From CAVQDV01 sp963711375 (lineage in GTDB: Bacteria; Pseudomonadota; Gammaproteobacteria; Coxiellales; Coxiellaceae), in NCBI GenBank assembly GCA_963711375.1, contig CAVQDV010000005.1, forward strand, positions 62,001 to 126,000: DNA of 64,000 bases, read 5' to 3'. The notes beneath the pieces were generated by a model. The model did not search any database, was not told the origin of the DNA, and saw only the letters and a list, made by a program, of their open reading frames with translations. Numbering within the stretch: position 1 is the stretch's first letter; the number at the start of each line of letters is the position of its first letter. The translations under genes and the position numbers were made by a program. Below, piece by piece: positions 40,609-48,822 of the stretch.

Positions 40609-43488
40609 TTAATTCATTTTATTCTCAGGCGTAGAATCTCTTCCAGAATTACTAGGTATGGGAGGCAAACTTGGAGGAGGGCTTTGAAATAGTTCGGGCC
40701 AAGGTGCATGTTTAGAGTCATTAGTTGTTTCACAGGGAGGCACTTTCTCTTCCACTTGAATCATTGCATCTTCCAGTTCTTGTGAACTCTTGTCAGAAAA
40801 TTTTTTCTCAGATTTTCGAGATAATAGGGAAAATTTTTTCTTTAGATTTTTGGGACTTGCTGGGGAACTAGTCTCCTTTTTAGCCCCAGATTCTCGTTTG
40901 AACATCCCAAGCACGGAGGCTCCAAAAGAAGAGGTTCTCTCTCTAGATGACGAAATTTCAGATGGATCTTTAGCTTTGGCATCGCCAATTTGCTTTTCCT
41001 GAGAAGGATTGGTTTTTTTTAAAAAATTCGAGGCTTCTTTAATCAATTCATCTCTTCCACCCACAACATGATAAGCCGCCTGAATTACTTCAGCCATACT
41101 TGCAGGATCAATTTCAGGAATCCCTTGAAAATAAGGAATGATTTTGAGTTGTATGGCCTTATTTACCTCTTCAAACCTAAGCTCAAAAAGTGTTTTCATG
41201 TTTGAAAGTTTTGGATTTTTCCAATCCACTTTAATGTAATACCCTTTATCAGGAGTCAGTGCCGACCCTAAAACACTTACCGGGATTTTTAGAAGGTCGA
41301 ACTGCCCCCTTAAACTATCTCTAAAAGAATTATAAAGATTTTCAGACTTACCATCATTTTTAATAATTTTGTTATCTTCATTTTCACTATTATTCATAAT
41401 TTCTAAAGGATTTTCTGTTTGTAATATCTCAGACGTTTCCTTATGAGCTAGAAGCTCTTTTTCTCTCTTAATATTAACATCTTGGAGCTGGACGGTAAAT
41501 TCTTGCATTTGATACCCAACTCCCGGTTCATATTTAAAGCAAGTAGGAACCCACATCACTCGACCATCGAGTGTAGGATGAATACCATAATTATAGGAAA
41601 GACTGAGAAAACTCACTTTTAAACCTTTATACAAGTCTGGGTCTTGCTCCTTAATAAAAGGGCCAAATTCATTCCAAACACAAAATAGAGCAAAATATTT
41701 TTCTTCGGGCTCTCCATATTTTTCTGTCGTTGAAAGATTTGCTAAAAGTAACTTGAGCTCCTTTTCCTTTGGATTGTTATCAACAAGTGCCCCAAGGTTT
41801 CCCACCAGAAAAGGTTGATCATACAAATTAATATAACTTCCCTTATTAGGCTGATTAATGCTATCTTTCTTAGAAAATTCCTTAGCAAATTTTTTGGCTT
41901 TCTCATTAGCATCTTCTAACCTTTCTTTAATTTGACGAATTTTATCTATTATTGGAGCATAAGAATGGTCAGAATTGTTCTCGGAAGCTTTAATAATTTC
42001 AGAGATTATGACCAATAATTGATTTAAACCCGCCCTTCCTTGAAGAGAGGTTTTTAATTCTATGAGGAAGGATTTCACGCTTTTCTCAGAAACTTTTCTT
42101 GAAGCCATCTCCCCCAGAGTATTGGCTTTACCACGAAAGAGTGCCTCTTTAAATAATACATTATGTAGACCCATGGCAGAACTTAGTGAGATTCGTAGTA
42201 CAAAATAAGCATCCTCATCATTTTCAATTTTGTTGTCTTTTTTGGGTAATAACGAAAAACTGTCTTTATTTTCCTCTTGCTCTTCTAACTGAGGAAATTG
42301 CTGTAAACAAATTTCACGATAAAAGGATCCAAATATTTTTGCGCCATTGCTTGAAGGTGTCGTGAAAAACACAAAACGATCCATAGCCTCAATAATAATT
42401 TTAGTACTGGCCCGGGAAAAAACAGCGATACATAAATCTTTAATTGCATTTTGCTTTTCTAAATTCTTGATTACCCCCGCTTTGACGCCCATTTTTTTAT
42501 AGTAAAAAAAGCTTGTTTTCTCAAGCGAACCTTCCTTACCACTCTCTAAATAATAATTGTAACGCATAAGCTGAATGAGGGTTCGGAATAATAATATTCT
42601 GTGCTCGACATCTTTCTCTTTTGAAAGCAAAATTCTTAATCGACTGCAACTATTCTTGATTTCTTGATCGAAACGGTCGTCTTTTTCACTGTCGATAATC
42701 TTAATCGCAGAAGCAGTGAGATCCAGGCTTAAATCCAAGTTTGGATTATCAATGTTCAGTGTGTTGTAAAAGCCCTGATATTGCTCATTGAAATATTTTC
42801 CAAATTTTTGTCGAGCTTCACCAGGCCCCTTACCATTTCGTTTCGATGGTTCCGAAGTAAGCACCAGTAAACGCAGGGCTTCCCATACTTCCGGCTCAGG
42901 ATAATGAAAATGAATAACCGCTAATAGGACGCGAAGCGCTGTCCTTTTTGCAGGATTATTTTTGCACATAGTATGAAAATTATTTTTTAGCCCTTTTATC
43001 TCGCACAGAAAATTATAAAGCTCCTTATAAAGTTTTGGGGCTGAAAAACCAGCATCCTGCTGAGAATTGGGTTCATCAATAAGACTGCCTGTATCGGAAA
43101 TCTTTAATGGAAGAATATCACTTAAGGCAGGAGTGTTCGGAACTAATGCTGAAAAAGCTGAATAAACTTGATCAACAAGCCCCTTAATACGATTTTCTTC
43201 CTCTTGACCTAAGTTCAAACTTTTACGAACCTCCTTATTAGCCAATACGCGAACCAAAGTAAATAGTCTGTCACGTATCAACTGCTCATCAAAATCCTCA
43301 CGCTTATAACATTGCAAAGTCTCTAAACTGAATTTTAGTTTTGATAAATTATTCTCTGAAGCTTCTCCGCTTGGATTTATTTGGGATGCTGCAAATTTGA
43401 GATCTTTCAGGGCTGAAAATAGGACAGCTTTCATCCCCATTAAATTAACAACTTCTGAATTAACAACCTTGGCAGGCTCTTGGCGCAT
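40609..43488 (-). CDS. Large effector-like protein with PmrA-box promoter
   Basis: A 959-residue hydrophilic, mostly helical protein with no family I know. There is no signal peptide and no long membrane segment; coiled-coil-like stretches occur at about residues 510-560. The last 100 residues are low-complexity, lysine/serine-rich and end with a proline-rich stretch (LFQSPPPSLPPIPSNSGRDS) and a polar tail. The middle contains several VHR/LLRVLLA-type helices. The promoter carries three tandem CTTAAG half-sites at an 11-bp period, the PmrA box pattern of Dot/Icm effectors. Effector status is inferred. The ATG at 43486-43488 is preceded by AAAGGAGA. Confidence 0.7.
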   Translation of the reverse strand: MRQEPAKVVNSEVVNLMGMKAVLFSALKDLKFAASQINPSGEASENNLSKLKFSLETLQCYKREDFDEQLIRDRLFTLVRVLANKEVRKSLNLGQEEENRIKGLVDQVYSAFSALVPNTPALSDILPLKISDTGSLIDEPNSQQDAGFSAPKLYKELYNFLCEIKGLKNNFHTMCKNNPAKRTALRVLLAVIHFHYPEPEVWEALRLLVLTSEPSKRNGKGPGEARQKFGKYFNEQYQGFYNTLNIDNPNLDLSLDLTASAIKIIDSEKDDRFDQEIKNSCSRLRILLSKEKDVEHRILLFRTLIQLMRYNYYLESGKEGSLEKTSFFYYKKMGVKAGVIKNLEKQNAIKDLCIAVFSRASTKIIIEAMDRFVFFTTPSSNGAKIFGSFYREICLQQFPQLEEQEENKDSFSLLPKKDNKIENDEDAYFVLRISLSSAMGLHNVLFKEALFRGKANTLGEMASRKVSEKSVKSFLIELKTSLQGRAGLNQLLVIISEIIKASENNSDHSYAPIIDKIRQIKERLEDANEKAKKFAKEFSKKDSINQPNKGSYINLYDQPFLVGNLGALVDNNPKEKELKLLLANLSTTEKYGEPEEKYFALFCVWNEFGPFIKEQDPDLYKGLKVSFLSLSYNYGIHPTLDGRVMWVPTCFKYEPGVGYQMQEFTVQLQDVNIKREKELLAHKETSEILQTENPLEIMNNSENEDNKIIKNDGKSENLYNSFRDSLRGQFDLLKIPVSVLGSALTPDKGYYIKVDWKNPKLSNMKTLFELRFEEVNKAIQLKIIPYFQGIPEIDPASMAEVIQAAYHVVGGRDELIKEASNFLKKTNPSQEKQIGDAKAKDPSEISSSRERTSSFGASVLGMFKRESGAKKETSSPASPKNLKKKFSLLSRKSEKKFSDKSSQELEDAMIQVEEKVPPCETTNDSKHAPWPELFQSPPPSLPPIPSNSGRDSTPENKMN

Positions 43489-43552
43489 GATTCATCTCCT
43501 TTGAATTTTAAAAAAATAACTCCATTAAATTAAATCTAACTCTTTTCAAAAA

Positions 43553-43599
43553 AATTATCTATTGGAAAATTCTTAAGGAATTCTTAAGGGAGGCTTAAG
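43553..43599 (-). promoter_or_regulatory. PmrA-box-like promoter of the 959-residue gene
   Basis: CTTAAG recurs at 43594-43599, 43583-43588 and 43572-43577 with an 11-base period (three units). A -10-like GATAAT (minus strand, 43554-43559) follows the end of the last unit after 7 bases. The same spacing is seen at the two other boxes in the window. Confidence 0.7.
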
Positions 43600-43852
43600 A
43601 AATGTTGAATTTTATTCTGTAAATTAATTGGACTTTCTGAACTCTCATCCGGCACGTAAGTAAGTGGCTAAGCAAAGGATGACAGGAATGAATCTTTATT
43701 GAATTTTCCATTGCGCGAAAATTTCTGGGCGCAAACGTTAAAGTTTGTCTTGCGCCATAATAAAATTTTTACGCCAGAAGAGGCAGGTTTTTTCATTTTC
43801 AGATTTTGTGCCATTTCCACTTTTTTGCGCCACCCGTTCGTCGACTGGAGCA

Positions 43853-43980
43853 GGACGAAATTTCAAATTGTAGGGGTATAAGTCGCTTGAGCTTCTAAGG
43901 TGAAAGGGGAGAGGAGACAAGAGTTGCCATGCAGCAATAAGCCCTAGAAACTTATACCCCTACAATTTGAAATTTTGTCC
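43853..43980. repeat. 128-bp element with 31-bp inverted arms
   Basis: 43853-43883 (GGACGAAATTTCAAATTGTA...) is the inverse of 43950-43980 except one base. The interior of 66 bases has no gene. Two short hairpins follow to its right: GCGCAAT/ATTGCGC around 43989-44006 and CCAGAACCAATTCTGG around 44008-44023. It is probably a small non-autonomous element upstream of tRNA-Ser. Confidence 0.65.
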
Positions 43981-44042
43981 TGTGCAAAGCAGCGCAATAT
44001 TGATTGCGCCAGAACCAATTCTGGTTTAACCTTGCCTCCTCC

Positions 44043-44133
44043 GGAGAGATGGCCGAGCGGTCGAAGGCGCACGCCTGGAAAGCGTGTGTACGCCAAAATC
44101 GTACCGAGGGTTCGAATCCCTCTCTCTCCGCCA
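44043..44133 (+). tRNA. tRNA-Ser(GGA)
   Basis: 91 bases with the long variable arm of tRNA-Ser. The acceptor is GGAGAGA/TCTCTCC with G-CCA, and the anticodon loop CTGGAAA lies between CACGC and GCGTG. The CCA is encoded. Confidence 0.96.
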
Positions 44134-44193
44134 AACCCGCACACTTGCGCAAGCACCAATTTTGAACGAAACTAAAAAAGCCAGAGGATTCGA

Positions 44194-44289
44194 ACCCTCG
44201 GTACTTCCAAACAGCAGGGTTCGACAAAATTACTTTAGTAATTTTGCTCGGAGGGCCAAAGGCCCGGAGTTATCCCTCTCTCTCCGCCA
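44194..44289 (+). repeat. Rearranged scrap of tRNA-Ser 3' end
   Basis: After tRNA-Ser an inverted copy of part of its T-arm (GGATTCGAACCCTCGGTAC at 44194-44212) is followed by a direct copy of its 3' acceptor end (TCCCTCTCTCTCCGCCA at 44273-44289). The sequence after each acceptor copy is also alike (ACAAGCACCAA/GCAAGCACCAA). This is an imperfect duplication, not a second tRNA. Confidence 0.7.
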
Positions 44290-44332
44290 GACCCAGAAAA
44301 CTGTACAAGCACCAAAAACAAAGGAAGTTCAA

Positions 44333-44923
44333 ATGGGAAGAGGAAGACTAGAAGCATTCAGCGATGGTGTTATCGCAATCATCATCACGGTTATGGTATT
44401 AGAGCTCAAGATTCCACACCACACAAACCTATCTGCTTTACTGACTTTACGCTACACCTTCTTGTGCTATCTACTCAGCTTCGTTTATCTCGCCATCTAT
44501 TGGACTAATCATCACCACTTATTTCAAACCGTAAAAGATGTCACCGGCGGAATTCTTTGGGCCAATATTCATCTATTATTTTGGCTATCCTTAATTCCCT
44601 TTGTAACCGCATGGGCCGGTCAAAATAGTTTTGCGAACGTTCCAACGGCACTTTATGGCTTTGTTTTATTCATGGCTGCCTGCGCCTACTATATTTTAAC
44701 AAGAGAGATCATTGCGATACATGGATACCACTCTTTACTCGCTAAAGCGATCGGCAAAGATTTTAAAGGCAAACTCTCTGTTGTGTTTTACGCCACAGCA
44801 ATACCGCTTGCACTCTGGATGCCAATTTTAGCAATGATTATCTACTTCGCCATCGCGATCATCTGGATCATCCCCGACAGCCGCATTGAAAGCAAAATGC
44901 ATCAGGGCCATAAGCATCATTGA
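44333..44923 (+). CDS. TMEM175-family potassium channel-like protein
   Basis: A 196-residue membrane protein. The start is ATG 44333 (AAGGAAG before it); the longer frame runs back through tRNA-Ser and is rejected. The N-terminus has the family mark MGRGRLEAFSDGVIAIIITV, with the F-S-D-G-V-x-A-I-x-I-T filter motif. About five to six hydrophobic helices follow (LSFVYLAIYWTNHHHLF; FVLFMAACAYYIL; LALWMPILAMIIYFAIAIIW). The tail is histidine-rich (MHQGHKHH). Bacterial TMEM175/DUF1211 proteins are tetrameric K+ channels without the classic filter. It stands alone. Confidence 0.88.
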   Translation: MGRGRLEAFSDGVIAIIITVMVLELKIPHHTNLSALLTLRYTFLCYLLSFVYLAIYWTNHHHLFQTVKDVTGGILWANIHLLFWLSLIPFVTAWAGQNSFANVPTALYGFVLFMAACAYYILTREIIAIHGYHSLLAKAIGKDFKGKLSVVFYATAIPLALWMPILAMIIYFAIAIIWIIPDSRIESKMHQGHKHH

Positions 44924-44975
44924 TGCATTAAAACGATCAGGCTCATTGTACTCTGGGGTTCCGATAATGGAAAAG

Positions 44976-47456
44976 CTAATTTGGTGCTAGTATTTTTTTG
45001 GGGAATTCCTTTTTTTCTTTTTTTTCTAGATCAGGTAAGTGCTGATCCCAATCATCACCGTAAAGACTCTGGCTTACTCCTATCACTAGACTTTCTCCAT
45101 CGGAAAGTCTCTTTTTTCCAGGCAACTCATCTTTCTGTCCATTTGGAGCTGGCACAACATTATTGTTTGCCATATCATTCGCCGAGCCTTGCGGCTCTTT
45201 GTCCGAGTCTTCCCCAGCGAAATTTAATTCTTCAGCTGGTGGGGCACTGGCATTTGGATGCTCACTAGATTCAAAAACGGCCTTCGATTCCTCAGCCCAA
45301 TTTTGAAAGCTTTTTTGAGAACCTGTTAGTTCTTTTAGCCCGGCTGGTGTCAACGCTGAATCTCTTTCATCTATCAGATCTTCCTTGAGCACGCTCTCAT
45401 TAGACTGCACCTTTACGAGATAAAGATTGATATCATTAGCTATAATATTCAATCGTTCCTTTTTAGCTCTGTAGTTATCGACAAAAGAATCTAAAAACTT
45501 AAGTCGAGATCCATCTTTTACAAATTGCTTAATTCTATCCGACACGTCAAGGCTCGATTTTTTGGGATCCTTTACCATGCTTATAAGCTCAAACAAAAAT
45601 TTTTTCTCAAATGAAGTTTCAACATTAGAGTCTCGTGATTTAGGGTTTGGCAAATTGCGGATTACTTTCAAAAGAAAAATCTCCTTTCTTTTTTCTTCAG
45701 CTTTCAAATGGAGCTCGTCACTTGGCAGAATTAAATTCAAACGGGTTAAAACGCAGCATTCATATTTTCTAATAGTGTTTTCTTCCCACTTTCCGAATTC
45801 TTGCATTTGGCCGCTTTTAGAGCCAACTAAATAGCAATCTGCAAGATGTAAACTATCCTTTTTTTCCCTCCGCAGAAAATGAAACTGCAAATCACTGATG
45901 AGATCTTTGACAGCACTCTCTTCTGTATGCTCAAATTTCCTGAAGAGGAGTTTTTCCCTATTTATTAATCCATATTCTTCGGCCAAGGAGGTAAGTTCTA
46001 ATAAAGCATCAGCACTCACAACAGGCTCTTTCAAAACAGAATCCAGAATTTTCTGATATATATTTTTTTGCCATTCAGGAGACAGGGAAAATCCTCCATC
46101 ATTCATTAGTTTTTTAATAGACTGCAATTCCGAACAAAGTAAATCTCTAGAACGAGAGCTTATTTGACGAGCAAGAAAATTAATTGAATCAGCATATTTC
46201 TTACATGCCTCTTCAAAATAAGGACGTAATTTTTGTTTTTCTTGTAAAGAATCCCGGAATTTTGAAAGTAGGGTTTTCAGTTCAGAAAGAATTGGTAGGC
46301 ATTTCTCGAATGATCCTGATTTAACCGCGTTTTCGAGTAGTGCTTCCGATTTTAATAAAAACTGGTTTCTCTCCACTACAGTCTCTTGCTCTTTTACACT
46401 ATTTTTTAGAATGAGTTTCGAATCAACATCTACCTTAGCGATCTGAGTATGATTGTCTAAATAGTCTTCGATTTGGAGAAGATGCATGCGGTTTATTTTG
46501 CAATTCCTGAATCTTAGGCTGTGAAGATTAGCGTTCTTTAGCAAGGCTTGTACGAAATCGTCTTTTGTTTTTTGAGAATCGAAGGAACAATTTTCCACTA
46601 AGACCCCTTTTAACTGATTAACTGGGATCGAAGACAAATTAAGCACATGTTGAGCTGTGATCTTCTGCCTTTCAAGAACAATGGCAATTATTTTAGGGCT
46701 CACTAAGGAAATTTTAGGATTAAAAGCGCCTATTCCAGAAAACTGCAGATTAAATTCTGAGTCAAATGAACTCAGAAGCGATGTTACGGATTCCTGTTTC
46801 GACTCAGTATCTCCCATGATATGAAGCACCCGGTAATTATTTTCTAATGCTGCCAAGCTATAGCTGTCACAGAAGACATTATAACGAAGATGGATACCTC
46901 CCTTTATTGAATTGGCATAATCTACAGCAATCTTCTGTGAAATATTAATTTCTAGAAATTCAAGCTTCGCTTTATCTCGACTTGCTATCAAGCGCTGAAA
47001 AAAAGAATTTCGACTTTCAGGATTCGAAATCTCGTTTGATAGGTAAACCGCGAGTTTTTTTACCTCATCCTGCTCGCACAACCAAAGTGCTGCCTCAAGA
47101 GAATTATTGTCACAAATTTTGATGCTAGGAGGGTTTTGCCCTATCGCTTCAGCGATATAACCTAAGACAGACCCACTTGCAAGGCGAGAGATTCTTTGAC
47201 GGTTTTCTGACTTTTCAATCTCCGCATAGGTCAACGAATTCCTTTCAAAGGAATCTTTCGCTTCTTCATAGTAGCTTTGATCTAATTTTTTTTGCCCTTC
47301 AAGCTTTTTCTGCCCCTCATCCTTCTTTCTTTCTTCCCGATCCCCTTTCTGTATATCCTCGATGCATTCCTCAAGAGATGGAAATTTATTGTAATCACCT
47401 AACTGACTCTGGAGCTTCTTCGCTCTTTCTTCTACACTTCTCTTTTGTTCACGCAT
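44976..47456 (-). CDS. Large LRR-like effector candidate with PmrA-box promoter
   Basis: An 826-residue soluble protein. Residues about 255-345 contain leucine-rich units (LNLSSIPVNQLKGVLVENCS; NANLHSLRFRNCKINRMHLL). The rest is helical and charged with coiled-coil-like stretches. The C-terminus is acidic (AEELNFAGEDSDKEPQGSAN...) with a lysine patch and ends KKILAPN. The promoter upstream carries two TTAA half-sites 11 bases apart followed by TATACT at a 6-base distance, as in the other two large genes, so coregulation is likely. Secretion through Dot/Icm is inferred. No enzymatic motif is recognised. Confidence 0.7.
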   Translation of the reverse strand: MREQKRSVEERAKKLQSQLGDYNKFPSLEECIEDIQKGDREERKKDEGQKKLEGQKKLDQSYYEEAKDSFERNSLTYAEIEKSENRQRISRLASGSVLGYIAEAIGQNPPSIKICDNNSLEAALWLCEQDEVKKLAVYLSNEISNPESRNSFFQRLIASRDKAKLEFLEINISQKIAVDYANSIKGGIHLRYNVFCDSYSLAALENNYRVLHIMGDTESKQESVTSLLSSFDSEFNLQFSGIGAFNPKISLVSPKIIAIVLERQKITAQHVLNLSSIPVNQLKGVLVENCSFDSQKTKDDFVQALLKNANLHSLRFRNCKINRMHLLQIEDYLDNHTQIAKVDVDSKLILKNSVKEQETVVERNQFLLKSEALLENAVKSGSFEKCLPILSELKTLLSKFRDSLQEKQKLRPYFEEACKKYADSINFLARQISSRSRDLLCSELQSIKKLMNDGGFSLSPEWQKNIYQKILDSVLKEPVVSADALLELTSLAEEYGLINREKLLFRKFEHTEESAVKDLISDLQFHFLRREKKDSLHLADCYLVGSKSGQMQEFGKWEENTIRKYECCVLTRLNLILPSDELHLKAEEKRKEIFLLKVIRNLPNPKSRDSNVETSFEKKFLFELISMVKDPKKSSLDVSDRIKQFVKDGSRLKFLDSFVDNYRAKKERLNIIANDINLYLVKVQSNESVLKEDLIDERDSALTPAGLKELTGSQKSFQNWAEESKAVFESSEHPNASAPPAEELNFAGEDSDKEPQGSANDMANNNVVPAPNGQKDELPGKKRLSDGESLVIGVSQSLYGDDWDQHLPDLEKKEKKEFPKKILAPN

Positions 47457-47496
47457 TTCAGTTATCCACTCAAAATTTTTTTCACCACTTACCCAA

Positions 47497-47529
47497 AGTA
47501 TAATCGATCAACATTAAGGTAATCTTAAA
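47497..47529 (-). promoter_or_regulatory. PmrA-box-like promoter of the 826-residue gene
   Basis: On the minus strand TTTAAG (47524-47529) and CTTAAT (47513-47518) repeat at an 11-base period, with a -10 TATACT at 47497-47502 after six bases. The two units differ slightly from the consensus cTTAATatT. Confidence 0.6.
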
Positions 47530-47619
47530 TATCTCCAAGAATTCACCGATTTTTTGCCAGTTTTTCTTTAAAATTTCCATAGGAAAAAAATACATCTTAC
47601 TGAGAGAGTTCTATATGAA

Positions 47620-47820
47620 TTAAATATCTTCAAGGGAGACGCTGGAAAATTGGGGATTGCCGCCCTGCCGCTTTATATTGAGATGGCCATGGCAACGGGC
47701 CTGATCCAAAAAATTGAGGAGTCCCTTAAAACTAAGAGCTGTGCCTGAAAAGATCAGCAAATGATTATGTCGCTTATTCTGCTGAATAATGCTGGCGGCG
47801 ATTGCAATGTCGCGGGTCGG
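47620..47820 (+). pseudogene. Transposase N-terminal fragment with internal stop
   Basis: The frame reads FKGDAGKLGIAALPLYIEMA then MATGLIQKIEESLKTKSCA, a stop (TGA at 47746) and KDQQMIMSLILLNNAGGDCN. This is the opening of DDE transposases of the IS1380/ISNCY-like kind ('...W-T-D-x-Q-M-x-x-S-L-x-L-L-N-x-A-G-G-D-C'). The gene is broken and lacks its later parts. The C-terminal piece of a similar transposase is at 28603-28845. Confidence 0.7.
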
Positions 47821-47837
47821 CTGGTTTGGACCGGCTT

Positions 47838-48074
47838 TCAGATTTCATCGCCTTTTTGTAGCTTCCGACTTTTTACTTTGCTAAGAGCCTTTAAATAAGA
47901 AGCTTGATCGGCAGACTTTGCTCTTTCCGATAATAAATCAACAGTTTCAAGCACTGAAATTTTTTCCGCAATTGCCGTCACAAAAAGCTGATTGATGGAA
48001 GTGTTTTCCTTTTCCGCCAGCAATTTTGCATGCTTGAATAAAGACTCTGGCAATCGCAGCGCGTACTGACTCAT
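47838..48074 (-). CDS. Antitoxin partner of the PIN toxin
   Basis: A 78-residue protein. The N-terminus MSQYALRLPESLFKHAKLLA plus ENTSINQLFVTAIAEKISVL looks like a ribbon-helix-helix DNA-binding domain (CopG/HicB-like); the C-terminal KALSKVKSRKLQKGDEI is likely the toxin-binding tail. It starts one base after the PIN toxin stop. Toxin-first order is less common, yet the tight spacing marks a pair. Confidence 0.8.
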   Translation of the reverse strand: MSQYALRLPESLFKHAKLLAEKENTSINQLFVTAIAEKISVLETVDLLSERAKSADQASYLKALSKVKSRKLQKGDEI

Positions 48075-48075
48075 A

Positions 48076-48504
48076 TTATTTACCTCTCAAATATTTATGA
48101 TAAAACTCACTTGGCAGTAAAAGCTTGACGCCAAATTTATCAACGCCACGCATAAAATCTTTTTGATTAAATGTGACAATGGCACTTGCGGAGCCACTTA
48201 TTGCGGCTTCCAAGACCATATCATCACTTGGGTCGCGCAACTGCGGGCGCCAAAGATAGTAGACATTTGTTTTTATGCACTTTGAAGCGAGCATATTTAA
48301 AATGGCGTTAATATCTTTTAATAATAGACCAGTGTCTTTTCGAAATTGCGGGCGTTTTAATACAGATTCATACTCTAAAAAGAGTGCAACGGATAAAACG
48401 AACTTTACTTTTCCGCTAGATATGCGCTCTAATATCTGAAAAGAGGCACCGTCCCGCGATCGCAACCCGGCCACAATTACGTTAGTATCGATAACAATTC
48501 TCAT
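48076..48504 (-). CDS. PIN-domain toxin (toxin-antitoxin family)
   Basis: A 142-residue PIN ribonuclease of the 'putative toxin' family: MRIVIDTNVIVAGLRSRDGA (first Asp), EYESVLKRPQF (Glu), LRDPSDDMVLEAAISGSASA (acidic pair) and IVTFNQKDF (last polar site). It begins at ATG 48502-48504. The RBS is weak. It is cotranscribed with the small antitoxin gene after it. Unlike the island pair at 33017-34529, it lies in the chromosomal backbone, next to a transposase relic. Confidence 0.85.
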   Translation of the reverse strand: MRIVIDTNVIVAGLRSRDGASFQILERISSGKVKFVLSVALFLEYESVLKRPQFRKDTGLLLKDINAILNMLASKCIKTNVYYLWRPQLRDPSDDMVLEAAISGSASAIVTFNQKDFMRGVDKFGVKLLLPSEFYHKYLRGK

Positions 48505-48664
48505 ATCACATATGATATCACGAATCTGCTTGAGGGCAAGGATTCAATTGCCCTTTATTACTAGCAACCGAAAAAAATGGCGTGCTCGGAAAACTTGGTG
48601 GGAATTTTGGGCTACAAAATTTCTGGATTGTTTCGCGCAAGTTCGGTATCCTTCATCCGCGTAG

Positions 48665-48797
<133 letters not shown>

Positions 48798-48822
48798 TGT
48801 ATCAATTTAAGGGAATGTCCAA

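Noticed and set aside
44084..44332. Long N-terminal extension of the TMEM175-like frame
   Set aside because: It translates tRNA-Ser and the rearranged scrap after it; the family start MGRGRLEAFSDG with a good ribosome site is at 44333.
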